The notes under the pieces are model-generated. The model was not told the DNA's origin. It saw only the letters and a list, made by a program, of their open reading frames with translations, and did not search any database. Made by a program: the position numbers and the translations under genes. From Pseudomonadales bacterium (lineage in GTDB: Bacteria; Pseudomonadota; Gammaproteobacteria; Pseudomonadales; UBA7239), in NCBI GenBank assembly GCA_020443005.1, contig JAGRJA010000487.1:1-5117 (forward strand): a stretch of DNA of 5,117 bases, given 5' to 3'. Shown piece after piece: positions 1 to 5,117 of the stretch; the first letter of the stretch is position 1; the number at the start of each line of letters is the position of its first letter.

Positions 1-1
1 C

Positions 2-382
2 CAACCACTTTATAACAGAGATTTTTGCCGGGTTATTCTGTTCTGGGTTGAGCATCAACCTAACGGGGCTATCTATGATATAGTCGGTGCTGAAGATGTT
101 ACTTATATCGATATTATCCGTCTTATTCGACAGGTCAAACAGTTGAAAACCCCGATAATTTGTATTCCCTACAGTGTGTTTTATCTGCTTCTGAAAATTT
201 ATGCGTTGTTCAGTAAAACGCCGCCATTCACGGCAAGCCAGCTGAAGGCTTTAACAGTGGGTGATTATTTCAGTGGTGTGGATATTGAAAAGGAATTTGG
301 TGTTAAACCCACACCCTTCAGAAAGGCGGTGGAAGAAACCTTCACCGATACCCGTTATTCCTCTGTCGTTATTGAGCGGTAA
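2..382 (+). CDS. NAD-dependent epimerase/dehydratase (extended SDR), C-terminal part, 5' end outside window
   Basis: An open frame runs from the first complete codon at position 2 to the TAA at 380-382, giving 126 residues with no internal stop. The gene therefore starts upstream, and the TTG at 143 is not a credible start. What is visible resembles the substrate-binding C-terminal part of extended short-chain dehydrogenases. It has a segment like GAIYDIVGAEDVTYIDIIRL, matching the usual 'xYnlggxxxvtyxelxxxi' region, then a hydrophobic helix (IPYSVFYLLLKIYALF). It ends with GDYFSGVDIEKEFGVKPTPF, which matches the typical 'D.s.a...fGv.PtpF.e.l..t' ending. The Rossmann fold, nucleotide-binding glycines and YxxxK motif lie outside the window, so cofactor and substrate cannot be judged. 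Family members epimerise, dehydrate or oxidise nucleotide- or lipid-linked sugars, and some act on sterols or quinones. The flavoenzyme gene begins 8 bp downstream, suggesting one operon. Confidence 0.8.
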   Translation, partial: QPLYNRDFCRVILFWVEHQPNGAIYDIVGAEDVTYIDIIRLIRQVKQLKTPIICIPYSVFYLLLKIYALFSKTPPFTASQLKALTVGDYFSGVDIEKEFGVKPTPFRKAVEETFTDTRYSSVVIER

Positions 383-390
383 AAATTAGT

Positions 391-1725
391 GTGATGTCCT
401 CCAATCCGGAAAACTCGCCATCTTCCCGTAGTGTCGCCATCATTGGTGCAGGCCCCATGGGTTTGGCCGCTGCCTATGAGCTTTCTAAAAAAGGCTATAG
501 TGTGGATATCTTTGAAGCGGGTGATGTCGTCGGAGGTATGAGTGCATCGTTTGATTTTAATGGCCTTGAAATTGAACGCTATTTCCATTTTATTTGTGCA
601 ACCGATTTTGATCTTTTCGAATTGTTGGATGAGTTAAAGCTTTCTGACAAGCTTCATTGGGTGAATACACGCATGGGCTATTTCGCACGCGGTCAAATGT
701 GCGACTGGGGTGAGCCCTTTGCCTTGCTGCGATTTCCTTTTCTTTCGCTGATGAACAAGATTCGCTACGCGATGAAAGTAATGTATTGCAAGAACCTGAA
801 AAGCTTTGATCATCTCGACAAATTACGCGCTACCGACTGGCTAAAAAAATGGCTGGGTGAAACCGGTTATGACATGTTGTGGCACCCTTTGATGTATCAG
901 AAATTTTACGATTTACAGCATGAGGTTTCTGCCGCGTGGATTGCAGCAAGAGTGCAACGAGTAGCGCATAGTCGCCAGAGTCTGTTCAAGGAGAAACTGG
1001 GTTATCTGGAAGGGGGCTCTGAAACCCTTTTGACTGCCATGCTTGATGAAATAACAAAAAAAGGCGGCAGTCTGACATTAAAAAAACCTGTTACTGAGGT
1101 GACAATTGAAAAAAATAAAGTAAAAGGCTTGTTGATTGATGGGGCGCTGAAACCCTTCGATCATGTTATTTCAACAATAGCCCTGCCTTATGTGTCTGCA
1201 ATAGTGCCGGGTTTGCCAGCGCAGGATCATGAAAAACTGAATGCAATAAAAAATGTGGGTGTTGTCTGTATCATCATGAAGCTGAGCCAGCGTTTTAGCC
1301 CATATTTCTGGTTGAACATTAATCACCCGGGTATAGGTATGCCGGGTATTATTGAATACAGTAATTTGAACCCGCTTGATCGTCACATTCTTTATGTGCC
1401 TTACTATATGCCTCAGAACAACGAGAAATGGCAGTGGTCTGATGAGCAGTTCAGGGATGAAATTATTGCCGGTTTCAGGGTGATGAATTCCGGTTTCGAT
1501 GAGGGCTGGATTGAAAGCTTTCATGTTTCCCGCTGTTATCATGCGCAGCCAGTTTGCACGCCAGAATATCTTTCCAAATTACCGCCGATGAAAAGTACGG
1601 TTGAAGGTTTTTACATGGCGGATACTTCCTATTATTACCCGCAGGACAGGAGTATCACCGAGAGTGTCAAAGTGGGCAAACAGCTCGCAAAACATGTTTT
1701 CGACAGTGATGCCCGCAATGTTTGA
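391..1725 (+). CDS. FAD-dependent oxidoreductase, HemY/amine-oxidase-like (NAD(P)/FAD-dependent oxidoreductase)
   Basis: This 444-residue protein has a clear N-terminal dinucleotide-binding fold. A beta strand and GxGxxG loop (AIIGAGPMG, about residues 16-24) are followed by a helix and an acidic strand end (DIFEA, Glu42) that would bind the FAD ribose. Next comes GGMSASFDFNG (about 48-58), like the GG motif after the first fold in protoporphyrinogen oxidase, amine oxidase and UDP-galactopyranose mutase relatives. The C-terminal FAD-contacting motif is GFYMADTSYYYPQDRSITES (about 406-425), with ADT...YP.DR as in COG1232-type proteins. I see no signal peptide or transmembrane helix, so it is probably cytoplasmic or peripheral. 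The substrate is unknown; relatives are often beside glycosyltransferase, epimerase and GtrA genes and are frequently misnamed protoporphyrinogen oxidase. The start is GTG at 391 or ATG at 394, and no strong Shine-Dalgarno decides between them. The 3' end overlaps the GtrA gene. Confidence 0.88.
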   Translation: MMSSNPENSPSSRSVAIIGAGPMGLAAAYELSKKGYSVDIFEAGDVVGGMSASFDFNGLEIERYFHFICATDFDLFELLDELKLSDKLHWVNTRMGYFARGQMCDWGEPFALLRFPFLSLMNKIRYAMKVMYCKNLKSFDHLDKLRATDWLKKWLGETGYDMLWHPLMYQKFYDLQHEVSAAWIAARVQRVAHSRQSLFKEKLGYLEGGSETLLTAMLDEITKKGGSLTLKKPVTEVTIEKNKVKGLLIDGALKPFDHVISTIALPYVSAIVPGLPAQDHEKLNAIKNVGVVCIIMKLSQRFSPYFWLNINHPGIGMPGIIEYSNLNPLDRHILYVPYYMPQNNEKWQWSDEQFRDEIIAGFRVMNSGFDEGWIESFHVSRCYHAQPVCTPEYLSKLPPMKSTVEGFYMADTSYYYPQDRSITESVKVGKQLAKHVFDSDARNV

Positions 1726-2143
1726 TTCTCTGATCAAGGAATTTCTCAGCGCACAATTTCTGCGTTTTCTTGTTTCAGGCACAATAGCGGCAATATTCAA
1801 TTTTGGTACGCGTTATTTTCTTCAACCTTACATTGGTTATACGCTGGCGATTGTTATTGGTTATCTGGTGGGAATGGTTGTCGCTTTCATTTTGTACGAA
1901 CATGAGGTTTTTGGCGAGGGAAGCAGAAGCCGGCTAATGGAGGTTGCGCTGTTTGTAGCCGTAACTGCCCTGGCCATTGTTCAAACCGTGATTGTCAGTC
2001 TGGTTTTTGCCGAGTATGTTCTGCCCGCGATGGGTGTAACCGAGCATGTTGATGATATCGCCCACTTCTTCGGGATAGGTGCTCCTGTTTTCACCAGTTT
2101 TATCGGCCACAAATACCTGACATTCAGTCGCGAAAAAATCTGA
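1718..2143 (+). CDS. GtrA-like integral membrane protein
   Basis: This 141-residue hydrophobic protein has about four predicted transmembrane helices (roughly residues 12-32, 38-60, 74-100 and 115-135). The opening QFLRFLVSGTIAAIFNFGTR matches the GtrA family signature (RF..vG...t..n...r), and the end PVFTSFIGHKYLTFSREK matches the typical final helix with an N/H-K/R-x-x-x-F tail. Length fits the family norm of about 120-150 residues. GtrA proteins sit in the inner membrane; the founding phage member is proposed to flip undecaprenyl-phosphate glucose, and others assist lipid-linked sugar glycosyltransferases. The ATG at 1718 overlaps the flavoenzyme stop by 8 bp. In-frame ATGs at 1709, 1694 and 1601 would only add residues in deeper overlap, and the family homology begins just after 1718. 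None has a clear ribosome binding site, consistent with translational coupling. The specific sugar cannot be read from the sequence. Confidence 0.85.
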   Translation: MFDSLIKEFLSAQFLRFLVSGTIAAIFNFGTRYFLQPYIGYTLAIVIGYLVGMVVAFILYEHEVFGEGSRSRLMEVALFVAVTALAIVQTVIVSLVFAEYVLPAMGVTEHVDDIAHFFGIGAPVFTSFIGHKYLTFSREKI

Positions 2144-2757
2144 TGCCCAAACTTGTTGATCACAATAAGCGTCGCAAGCATTTTATTATTTCTGCAATGT
2201 CTGTTTTGGCAAGCAAGGGATATTCAAACTTTAATTTGCGTGCAGTGGCGGAAGAAGCAGGGTTTACTACCGGTGCGATGGCGCATTATTTTGACGACAA
2301 GGAAGCCTTGCTGTTGGCCGTTTTTCATTTTTATGCAGATCACATGTCCTCTTTTGTTGATAAATTGATGACAGAAAGCTCTGACCCAAAGAGAAAACTG
2401 GAAAGGGTACTGCTGAGTCTTTTACCCATTGATGATCAACATAAGGCTGGCTGGAAAATCTGGTTTGAGTTGTCGAGACTGGCTCGCAGTGAGAAAGAGT
2501 ATTGTGCGTTGCGCCGTCAGCTTTATCTAAAATGGCAGCAGGTGCTCGGTTGTCTGATTCACAATCTGTTAACCCGTGAAATGGCTCCGGATGCTGTTTC
2601 GGGCCAGATGGATGCGGAACATATTCTGGCTTGGCTGGATGGTATTTGTCTTCAGGTTCTGACGACACCAAAAGACTACTCGCCGGAAAGACAAATGCAA
2701 TTGCTGGACGATTTTCTTGGCAAGCTTTTTTGCAAGGAGTTTGCCCGCGATTTTTAA
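2143..2757 (+). CDS. TetR/AcrR family transcriptional regulator, BetI-like C-terminal domain
   Basis: This 204-residue one-component repressor has its DNA-binding domain in residues 10-57. Helix 1 is RRKHFIISAMSVLASKGY, and the helix-turn-helix is FNLRAVAEEAGFTTGAMAHY (about 30-49), followed by FDDKEALL, the standard TetR layout. The C-terminal part (about 80-195) is helical, with a W.IWFEL.RLAR...EYCALRRQLY..W pattern that resembles BetI-type ligand-binding domains; the inducer is not readable. Its ATG shares one base with the GtrA stop (TGATG) and lacks a strong Shine-Dalgarno, so it is probably translated by coupling from the upstream operon. The acyl-CoA synthetase gene starts 76 bp downstream on the same strand. 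The most likely target is that gene or its own operon, and a CoA thioester or fatty acid is a reasonable but unproven ligand. Confidence 0.9.
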   Translation: MPKLVDHNKRRKHFIISAMSVLASKGYSNFNLRAVAEEAGFTTGAMAHYFDDKEALLLAVFHFYADHMSSFVDKLMTESSDPKRKLERVLLSLLPIDDQHKAGWKIWFELSRLARSEKEYCALRRQLYLKWQQVLGCLIHNLLTREMAPDAVSGQMDAEHILAWLDGICLQVLTTPKDYSPERQMQLLDDFLGKLFCKEFARDF

Positions 2758-2769
2758 TATGCGTATAAG
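2741..2769 (+). promoter_or_regulatory. Candidate sigma70-type promoter for the acyl-CoA synthetase gene
   Basis: TTGCCC (2741-2746) and TATAAG (2764-2769) are separated by exactly 17 bp, matching 4 of 6 and 5 of 6 consensus bases. The -35 box lies in the last codons of the TetR gene. Initiation near 2776 would give a leader of about 58 nt before the ATG at 2834. The gap is AT-rich, so such matches can arise by chance, and read-through from the upstream operon is also possible. Confidence 0.3.
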
Positions 2770-2821
2770 CCTTCATTGTTTGTTGAAAGTGCTTTGATTA
2801 TTATTTTCTTATTTTTTTGAC

Positions 2822-2825
2822 AGGT
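2822..2825 (+). promoter_or_regulatory. Ribosome binding site (AGGT) for the acyl-CoA synthetase
   Basis: AGG within GACAGGTAA ends 9 nt before the ATG at 2834, a workable spacing. It lies only 3 nt from the alternative in-frame TTG at 2828, which is too close. This favours the ATG as the start. Confidence 0.5.
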
Positions 2826-2833
2826 AATTGATC

Positions 2834-4381
2834 ATGCTACACCCCTTTTTTCATGCTGAAGCCCGCCCCGAACAGCCTGCCATTATCATGGCGGGTTCCG
2901 GCGAACAGATATCCTATGGTGAGTTTGCCTCCAGAATTCGTCGCGGTTCACGCCTGCTGCGCGAGCTGGGTGTAAAGCGTGGAGACAGTATTGCCCTGTT
3001 GATGGAAAATCACCCACGATTTTTCGAGATTTGTTGGGCTGCTCAAAGTGCCGGCATTTATTACACTCCGGTGAGCTATTATCTGCAGCCCGATGAGATC
3101 GACTATATTGTCAACAACTGTGGCGCAAAGGTTTTTATTGTATCCCGCCATCAGGCAGAAAAAGCGGCCAAAATTCTGGATAAAATTCCGCGCGTTGAAA
3201 AGTGTTTTATGGTTGATGGCGTGATCGAAGGTTTCGATTCGTGGGAGGAGGCACTGGATAAAACATCAGATGAAGCCATTCCCGATCCATCGGAAGGGCG
3301 CGAGATGCTTTATTCCTCGGGTACTACCGGCCGACCGAAAGGCATCAAGTTTCCCCTTTCTGAAGGTGGTCTGGGCGAGCCTCAGGATATCGTTCGTTCT
3401 ATCGGTTTGGCCCAATTTATGGGAGTTACGCATGAAACAGTCTCGCTTTCAACGGCGCCGCTCTATCATTCGGCACCACTCGGTTTTGTAATGGGTTCTC
3501 ATCGTCTGGGTTGTACGGTTGTTATTATGGAGAAGTTCGATGCCGAGAATGCCCTGAAATATATCGAGCAATACAAGGTGGGCTATAGCCAATGGGTGCC
3601 AACCATGTTTGTACGCTTGATGAAATTGCCTGAAGAAATTCGCAACAAGTATGATGTTTCTTCGATGAAGATGGCGATTCATGGCGCTGCGCCCTGTCCC
3701 GTTGAAGTAAAGGAGCAGATCATTAACTGGTGGGGGCCGGTTTTGTGGGAGTTTTATTCCGGTTCTGAGCGCAACGGTATTTTCATGATTGGTTCGGACG
3801 ACTGGCTGAAGCATAAAGGCTCTGTCGGTCGTTGTGTCGATGCACAGGTTCATATTGTTGATGAAGAAACCGGCAAGGAATTACCGACGGGGGAAATCGG
3901 AACGATTTATTGCTCGAAAGGTGCCAGTTTTGAATATCACGGCGATGCAGAAAAAACCCGTTCTGTGACGATCAATGATGGCTGGACTACGATTGGTGAT
4001 GTGGGTTATCTCGATGAAGAGGGTTTTCTTTATCTCACCGACAGAAAGTCCTATATGATTATTTCCGGAGGAGTGAATATCTACCCACAGGAGACTGAAG
4101 ATTGTCTGGTGACTCATCCCAAGGTTTTTGATGTTGCTGTTTTCGGTGTGCCACACCCTGAAATGGGCGAAGAGGTCAAGGCGGTTGTGCAGCCGGAAAA
4201 CTTCAGTGATGCCGGCCCCGAACTTGAAAAGGAATTGATTGAATATTGTCGCAGCAAGATTAGCCCGATCAAATGCCCTCGCAGTATTGATTTTGAACAG
4301 GAGCTACCCAGGGAAGAGACCGGCAAGCTGAAAAAGCGCCTGATCAAAGATCGCTACTGGCAGCAGGGTAAAGCGATCTGA
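2834..4381 (+). CDS. Acyl-CoA synthetase (AMP-forming, ANL superfamily; FadD-like carboxylic/fatty acid CoA ligase)
   Basis: This 515-residue enzyme should activate a carboxylic acid with ATP to an acyl-adenylate and then to the CoA thioester. The start MLHPFFHAEARPEQPAII and the block VALLMEN-like ALLMENHPRFFEICWAAQ are typical of the FadD-like group annotated as long-chain acyl-CoA synthetases. Core motifs are intact: the phosphate loop YSSGTTGRPKG (160-170), the A5 motif YSGSERNG with its conserved glutamate (Glu312), the ribose-binding aspartate in TIGDVGYLD (Asp389), the hinge region LTDRKSYMIISGG (401-413), NIYPQETE, and the acyl-transfer/adenylation lysine in LPREETGKLKKR (Lys498). Length matches the family. 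There is no signal peptide; it is probably cytoplasmic. The preceding TetR gene and following HAD gene suggest a catabolic unit. Chain length or substrate class (fatty, aromatic, steroid side chain) cannot be read from the motifs. An in-frame TTG at 2828 would add two residues but is less well placed for the ribosome. Confidence 0.93.
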   Translation: MLHPFFHAEARPEQPAIIMAGSGEQISYGEFASRIRRGSRLLRELGVKRGDSIALLMENHPRFFEICWAAQSAGIYYTPVSYYLQPDEIDYIVNNCGAKVFIVSRHQAEKAAKILDKIPRVEKCFMVDGVIEGFDSWEEALDKTSDEAIPDPSEGREMLYSSGTTGRPKGIKFPLSEGGLGEPQDIVRSIGLAQFMGVTHETVSLSTAPLYHSAPLGFVMGSHRLGCTVVIMEKFDAENALKYIEQYKVGYSQWVPTMFVRLMKLPEEIRNKYDVSSMKMAIHGAAPCPVEVKEQIINWWGPVLWEFYSGSERNGIFMIGSDDWLKHKGSVGRCVDAQVHIVDEETGKELPTGEIGTIYCSKGASFEYHGDAEKTRSVTINDGWTTIGDVGYLDEEGFLYLTDRKSYMIISGGVNIYPQETEDCLVTHPKVFDVAVFGVPHPEMGEEVKAVVQPENFSDAGPELEKELIEYCRSKISPIKCPRSIDFEQELPREETGKLKKRLIKDRYWQQGKAI

Positions 4382-4397
4382 TGCCTTTTAGAGCTGC

Positions 4398-4400
4398 GAG
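4398..4400 (+). promoter_or_regulatory. Weak ribosome binding site (GAG) that favours the GTG start of the HAD gene
   Basis: GAG in CTGCGAGTTG ends 6 nt before the GTG at 4407, close to ideal spacing. It directly abuts the alternative in-frame TTG at 4401, which would leave no spacer. The match to the anti-Shine-Dalgarno is only three bases. Confidence 0.35.
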
Positions 4401-4406
4401 TTGATT

Positions 4407-5051
4407 GTGAGTGATATTGAGGCAGTATTATTCGATTTTGGCGGTGTTTTTACTGCTTCCCCTTTTCGTGCTGTTGAAAAAATGGCTCAGGATCTGGAGG
4501 TTGATGTTGCTGTCTTCTGCGATGTGATGTTCGGGCCTTACCACGAAGATACAGACCACCCCTGGCATGCACTTGAGCGCGGAGAGTTGTCACTTGAGCA
4601 GGCAAGAGAAGCAATTCTTGAATTGGGAAAGCGTAAAACAATGGATGTGGATTTGTATCAGCTTCTCATGAAGATGGCTGGGGCCAATCTTGTTCATGAG
4701 TCGGTTGTCGGCTTGCTCAGGGAGGTTAAAAAGGCGGGCTATAAAACTGCCATTGTGACCAATAATGTCAGGGAATTCAGTGACGGCTGGCGCGCACTTA
4801 TGCCTGTTGATGATTATGTCGACAAGGTGATCGATTCCAGCTTTCACGGTGTGAGAAAACCGGATGCGAGAATTTTTTCTATTGCGCTTGATGAATTGGG
4901 TGGTATTGCTGCTGATAAGGCTGTTTTTCTTGATGATGTGCCGGCCAATGTAGCCTCGGCGCGAACGCTGGGTATTCATGGTATTGATGTTACAGACAGC
5001 CCGTCCGAGACCGTTAAAAATTTGCGAGACTTTCTCTGTTTGTCTTTTTGA
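4407..5051 (+). CDS. HAD-IA family hydrolase, similar to the N-terminal HAD domain of ACAD10 / soluble epoxide hydrolase
   Basis: This 214-residue protein has all four HAD motifs in order. Motif I is VLFDFGGVFTAS with nucleophile Asp10, motif II IVTNN (Thr118), motif III HGVRKPDARIF (Lys151) and motif IV VFLDDVPANV (Asp176/Asp177). The helical cap lies between motifs I and II, as in subfamily IA. Position +2 from the nucleophile is Gly12 rather than the Asp common in phosphatases. DxG variants occur in active HAD phosphatases such as YihX, so this does not rule out phosphatase activity. FGGVFTASPF, the HPWHALERGELS cap segment, TNN and the LDDVPANV-SARTLGIH tail resemble ACAD10-type HAD domains, from recall rather than a search. 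The substrate is unknown. The gene begins 25 bp after the acyl-CoA synthetase stop and is probably co-transcribed with it. GTG at 4407 is preferred over TTG at 4401 on ribosome-site spacing. Confidence 0.87.
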   Translation: MSDIEAVLFDFGGVFTASPFRAVEKMAQDLEVDVAVFCDVMFGPYHEDTDHPWHALERGELSLEQAREAILELGKRKTMDVDLYQLLMKMAGANLVHESVVGLLREVKKAGYKTAIVTNNVREFSDGWRALMPVDDYVDKVIDSSFHGVRKPDARIFSIALDELGGIAADKAVFLDDVPANVASARTLGIHGIDVTDSPSETVKNLRDFLCLSF

Positions 5052-5057
5052 AAGACA
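5041..5057. terminator. Possible weak hairpin overlapping the HAD stop codon
   Basis: TGTCTTT and AAAGACA form a perfect 7-bp inverted repeat around a 3-nt loop, and the TGA stop lies at 5049-5051. The stem is AT-rich, and the nearest T run (5068-5072) lies 10 nt beyond it, so this is not a canonical intrinsic terminator. It could act weakly on either strand, or be chance. Confidence 0.25.
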
Positions 5058-5117
5058 GTTCTATCAGTTTTTGCTGCCGTGCTTTTTCAAACCCTGACCA
5101 CGGAGCCAGCAGGCAAC

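Noticed and set aside
143..382. A 79-residue gene starting at TTG 143
   Set aside because: The same frame is open back to position 2 and the upstream residues continue the SDR-like similarity, so this is the tail of a longer gene.
1601..1717. N-terminal extension of the GtrA protein from ATG 1601
   Set aside because: The extra 39 residues lie wholly inside the flavoenzyme's conserved C-terminal FAD motif region and show no GtrA-like character; the family homology begins just after 1718.
2716..2755. Intrinsic terminator at the end of the TetR gene
   Set aside because: Short pairings such as GGCAA (2719-2723) with TTGCC (2741-2745) exist, but the loop is long, the stem weak, and the T run at 2751-2755 is not next to the stem.
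2267..2776. 169-residue minus-strand open frame opposite the TetR gene
   Set aside because: It lies almost wholly antisense to a well-supported TetR gene and shows no recognisable domain; it is a frame shadow.
3449..3853. 134-residue minus-strand open frame opposite the acyl-CoA synthetase
   Set aside because: It is antisense to intact adenylation motifs, rich in His, Arg and Asn, and has no recognisable fold.
4381..4404. Seven-codon mini-ORF (MPFRAAS) overlapping the ligase stop and ending at the HAD start region
   Set aside because: The stop-start overlap could pass ribosomes to the HAD gene, but a frame this short arises easily by chance and it has no good ribosome binding site.

Overview
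The window looks like ordinary chromosomal DNA of a Gram-negative proteobacterium, probably a gammaproteobacterium and perhaps marine. This rests on moderate GC, dense co-directional genes with short overlaps, and the protein types; no marker gene is present, so the taxonomy is inference. Five complete genes and one truncated gene all read on the + strand. There are no RNA genes, insertion sequences, CRISPR arrays or long repeats.

Positions 2-2143 hold a cassette that looks envelope or lipid-sugar related. It contains the C-terminal part of an NAD-dependent epimerase/dehydratase (extended SDR), a FAD-dependent oxidoreductase of the HemY/amine-oxidase type, and a small GtrA-family membrane protein. 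The genes are 8 bp apart or overlap, so they are probably one operon. SDR plus flavoenzyme plus GtrA is reminiscent of lipid-linked sugar epimerisation modules such as actinobacterial DprE1/DprE2 with a GtrA neighbour, although this flavoenzyme has a different fold.

Positions 2143-2757 encode a TetR/AcrR regulator with a BetI-like C-terminal domain. Its start codon overlaps the GtrA stop codon (TGATG), so it appears translationally coupled to the sugar cassette. An AT-rich gap of about 76 bp follows, holding a weak candidate promoter.

Positions 2834-5051 hold an acyl-CoA synthetase with all core adenylation motifs, then a HAD-IA hydrolase resembling the N-terminal HAD domain of ACAD10 and soluble epoxide hydrolase. 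These two look like a fatty or carboxylic acid activation and catabolism unit, for which the upstream TetR protein is the obvious candidate regulator. The last 66 bases hold two inverted repeats and possibly the 3' end of a convergent gene.

I see no clearly undescribed system. The points most worth a second look are the SDR-flavoenzyme-GtrA trio, the TetR gene bridging two functional groups, and the ACAD10-like stand-alone HAD beside an acyl-CoA ligase.
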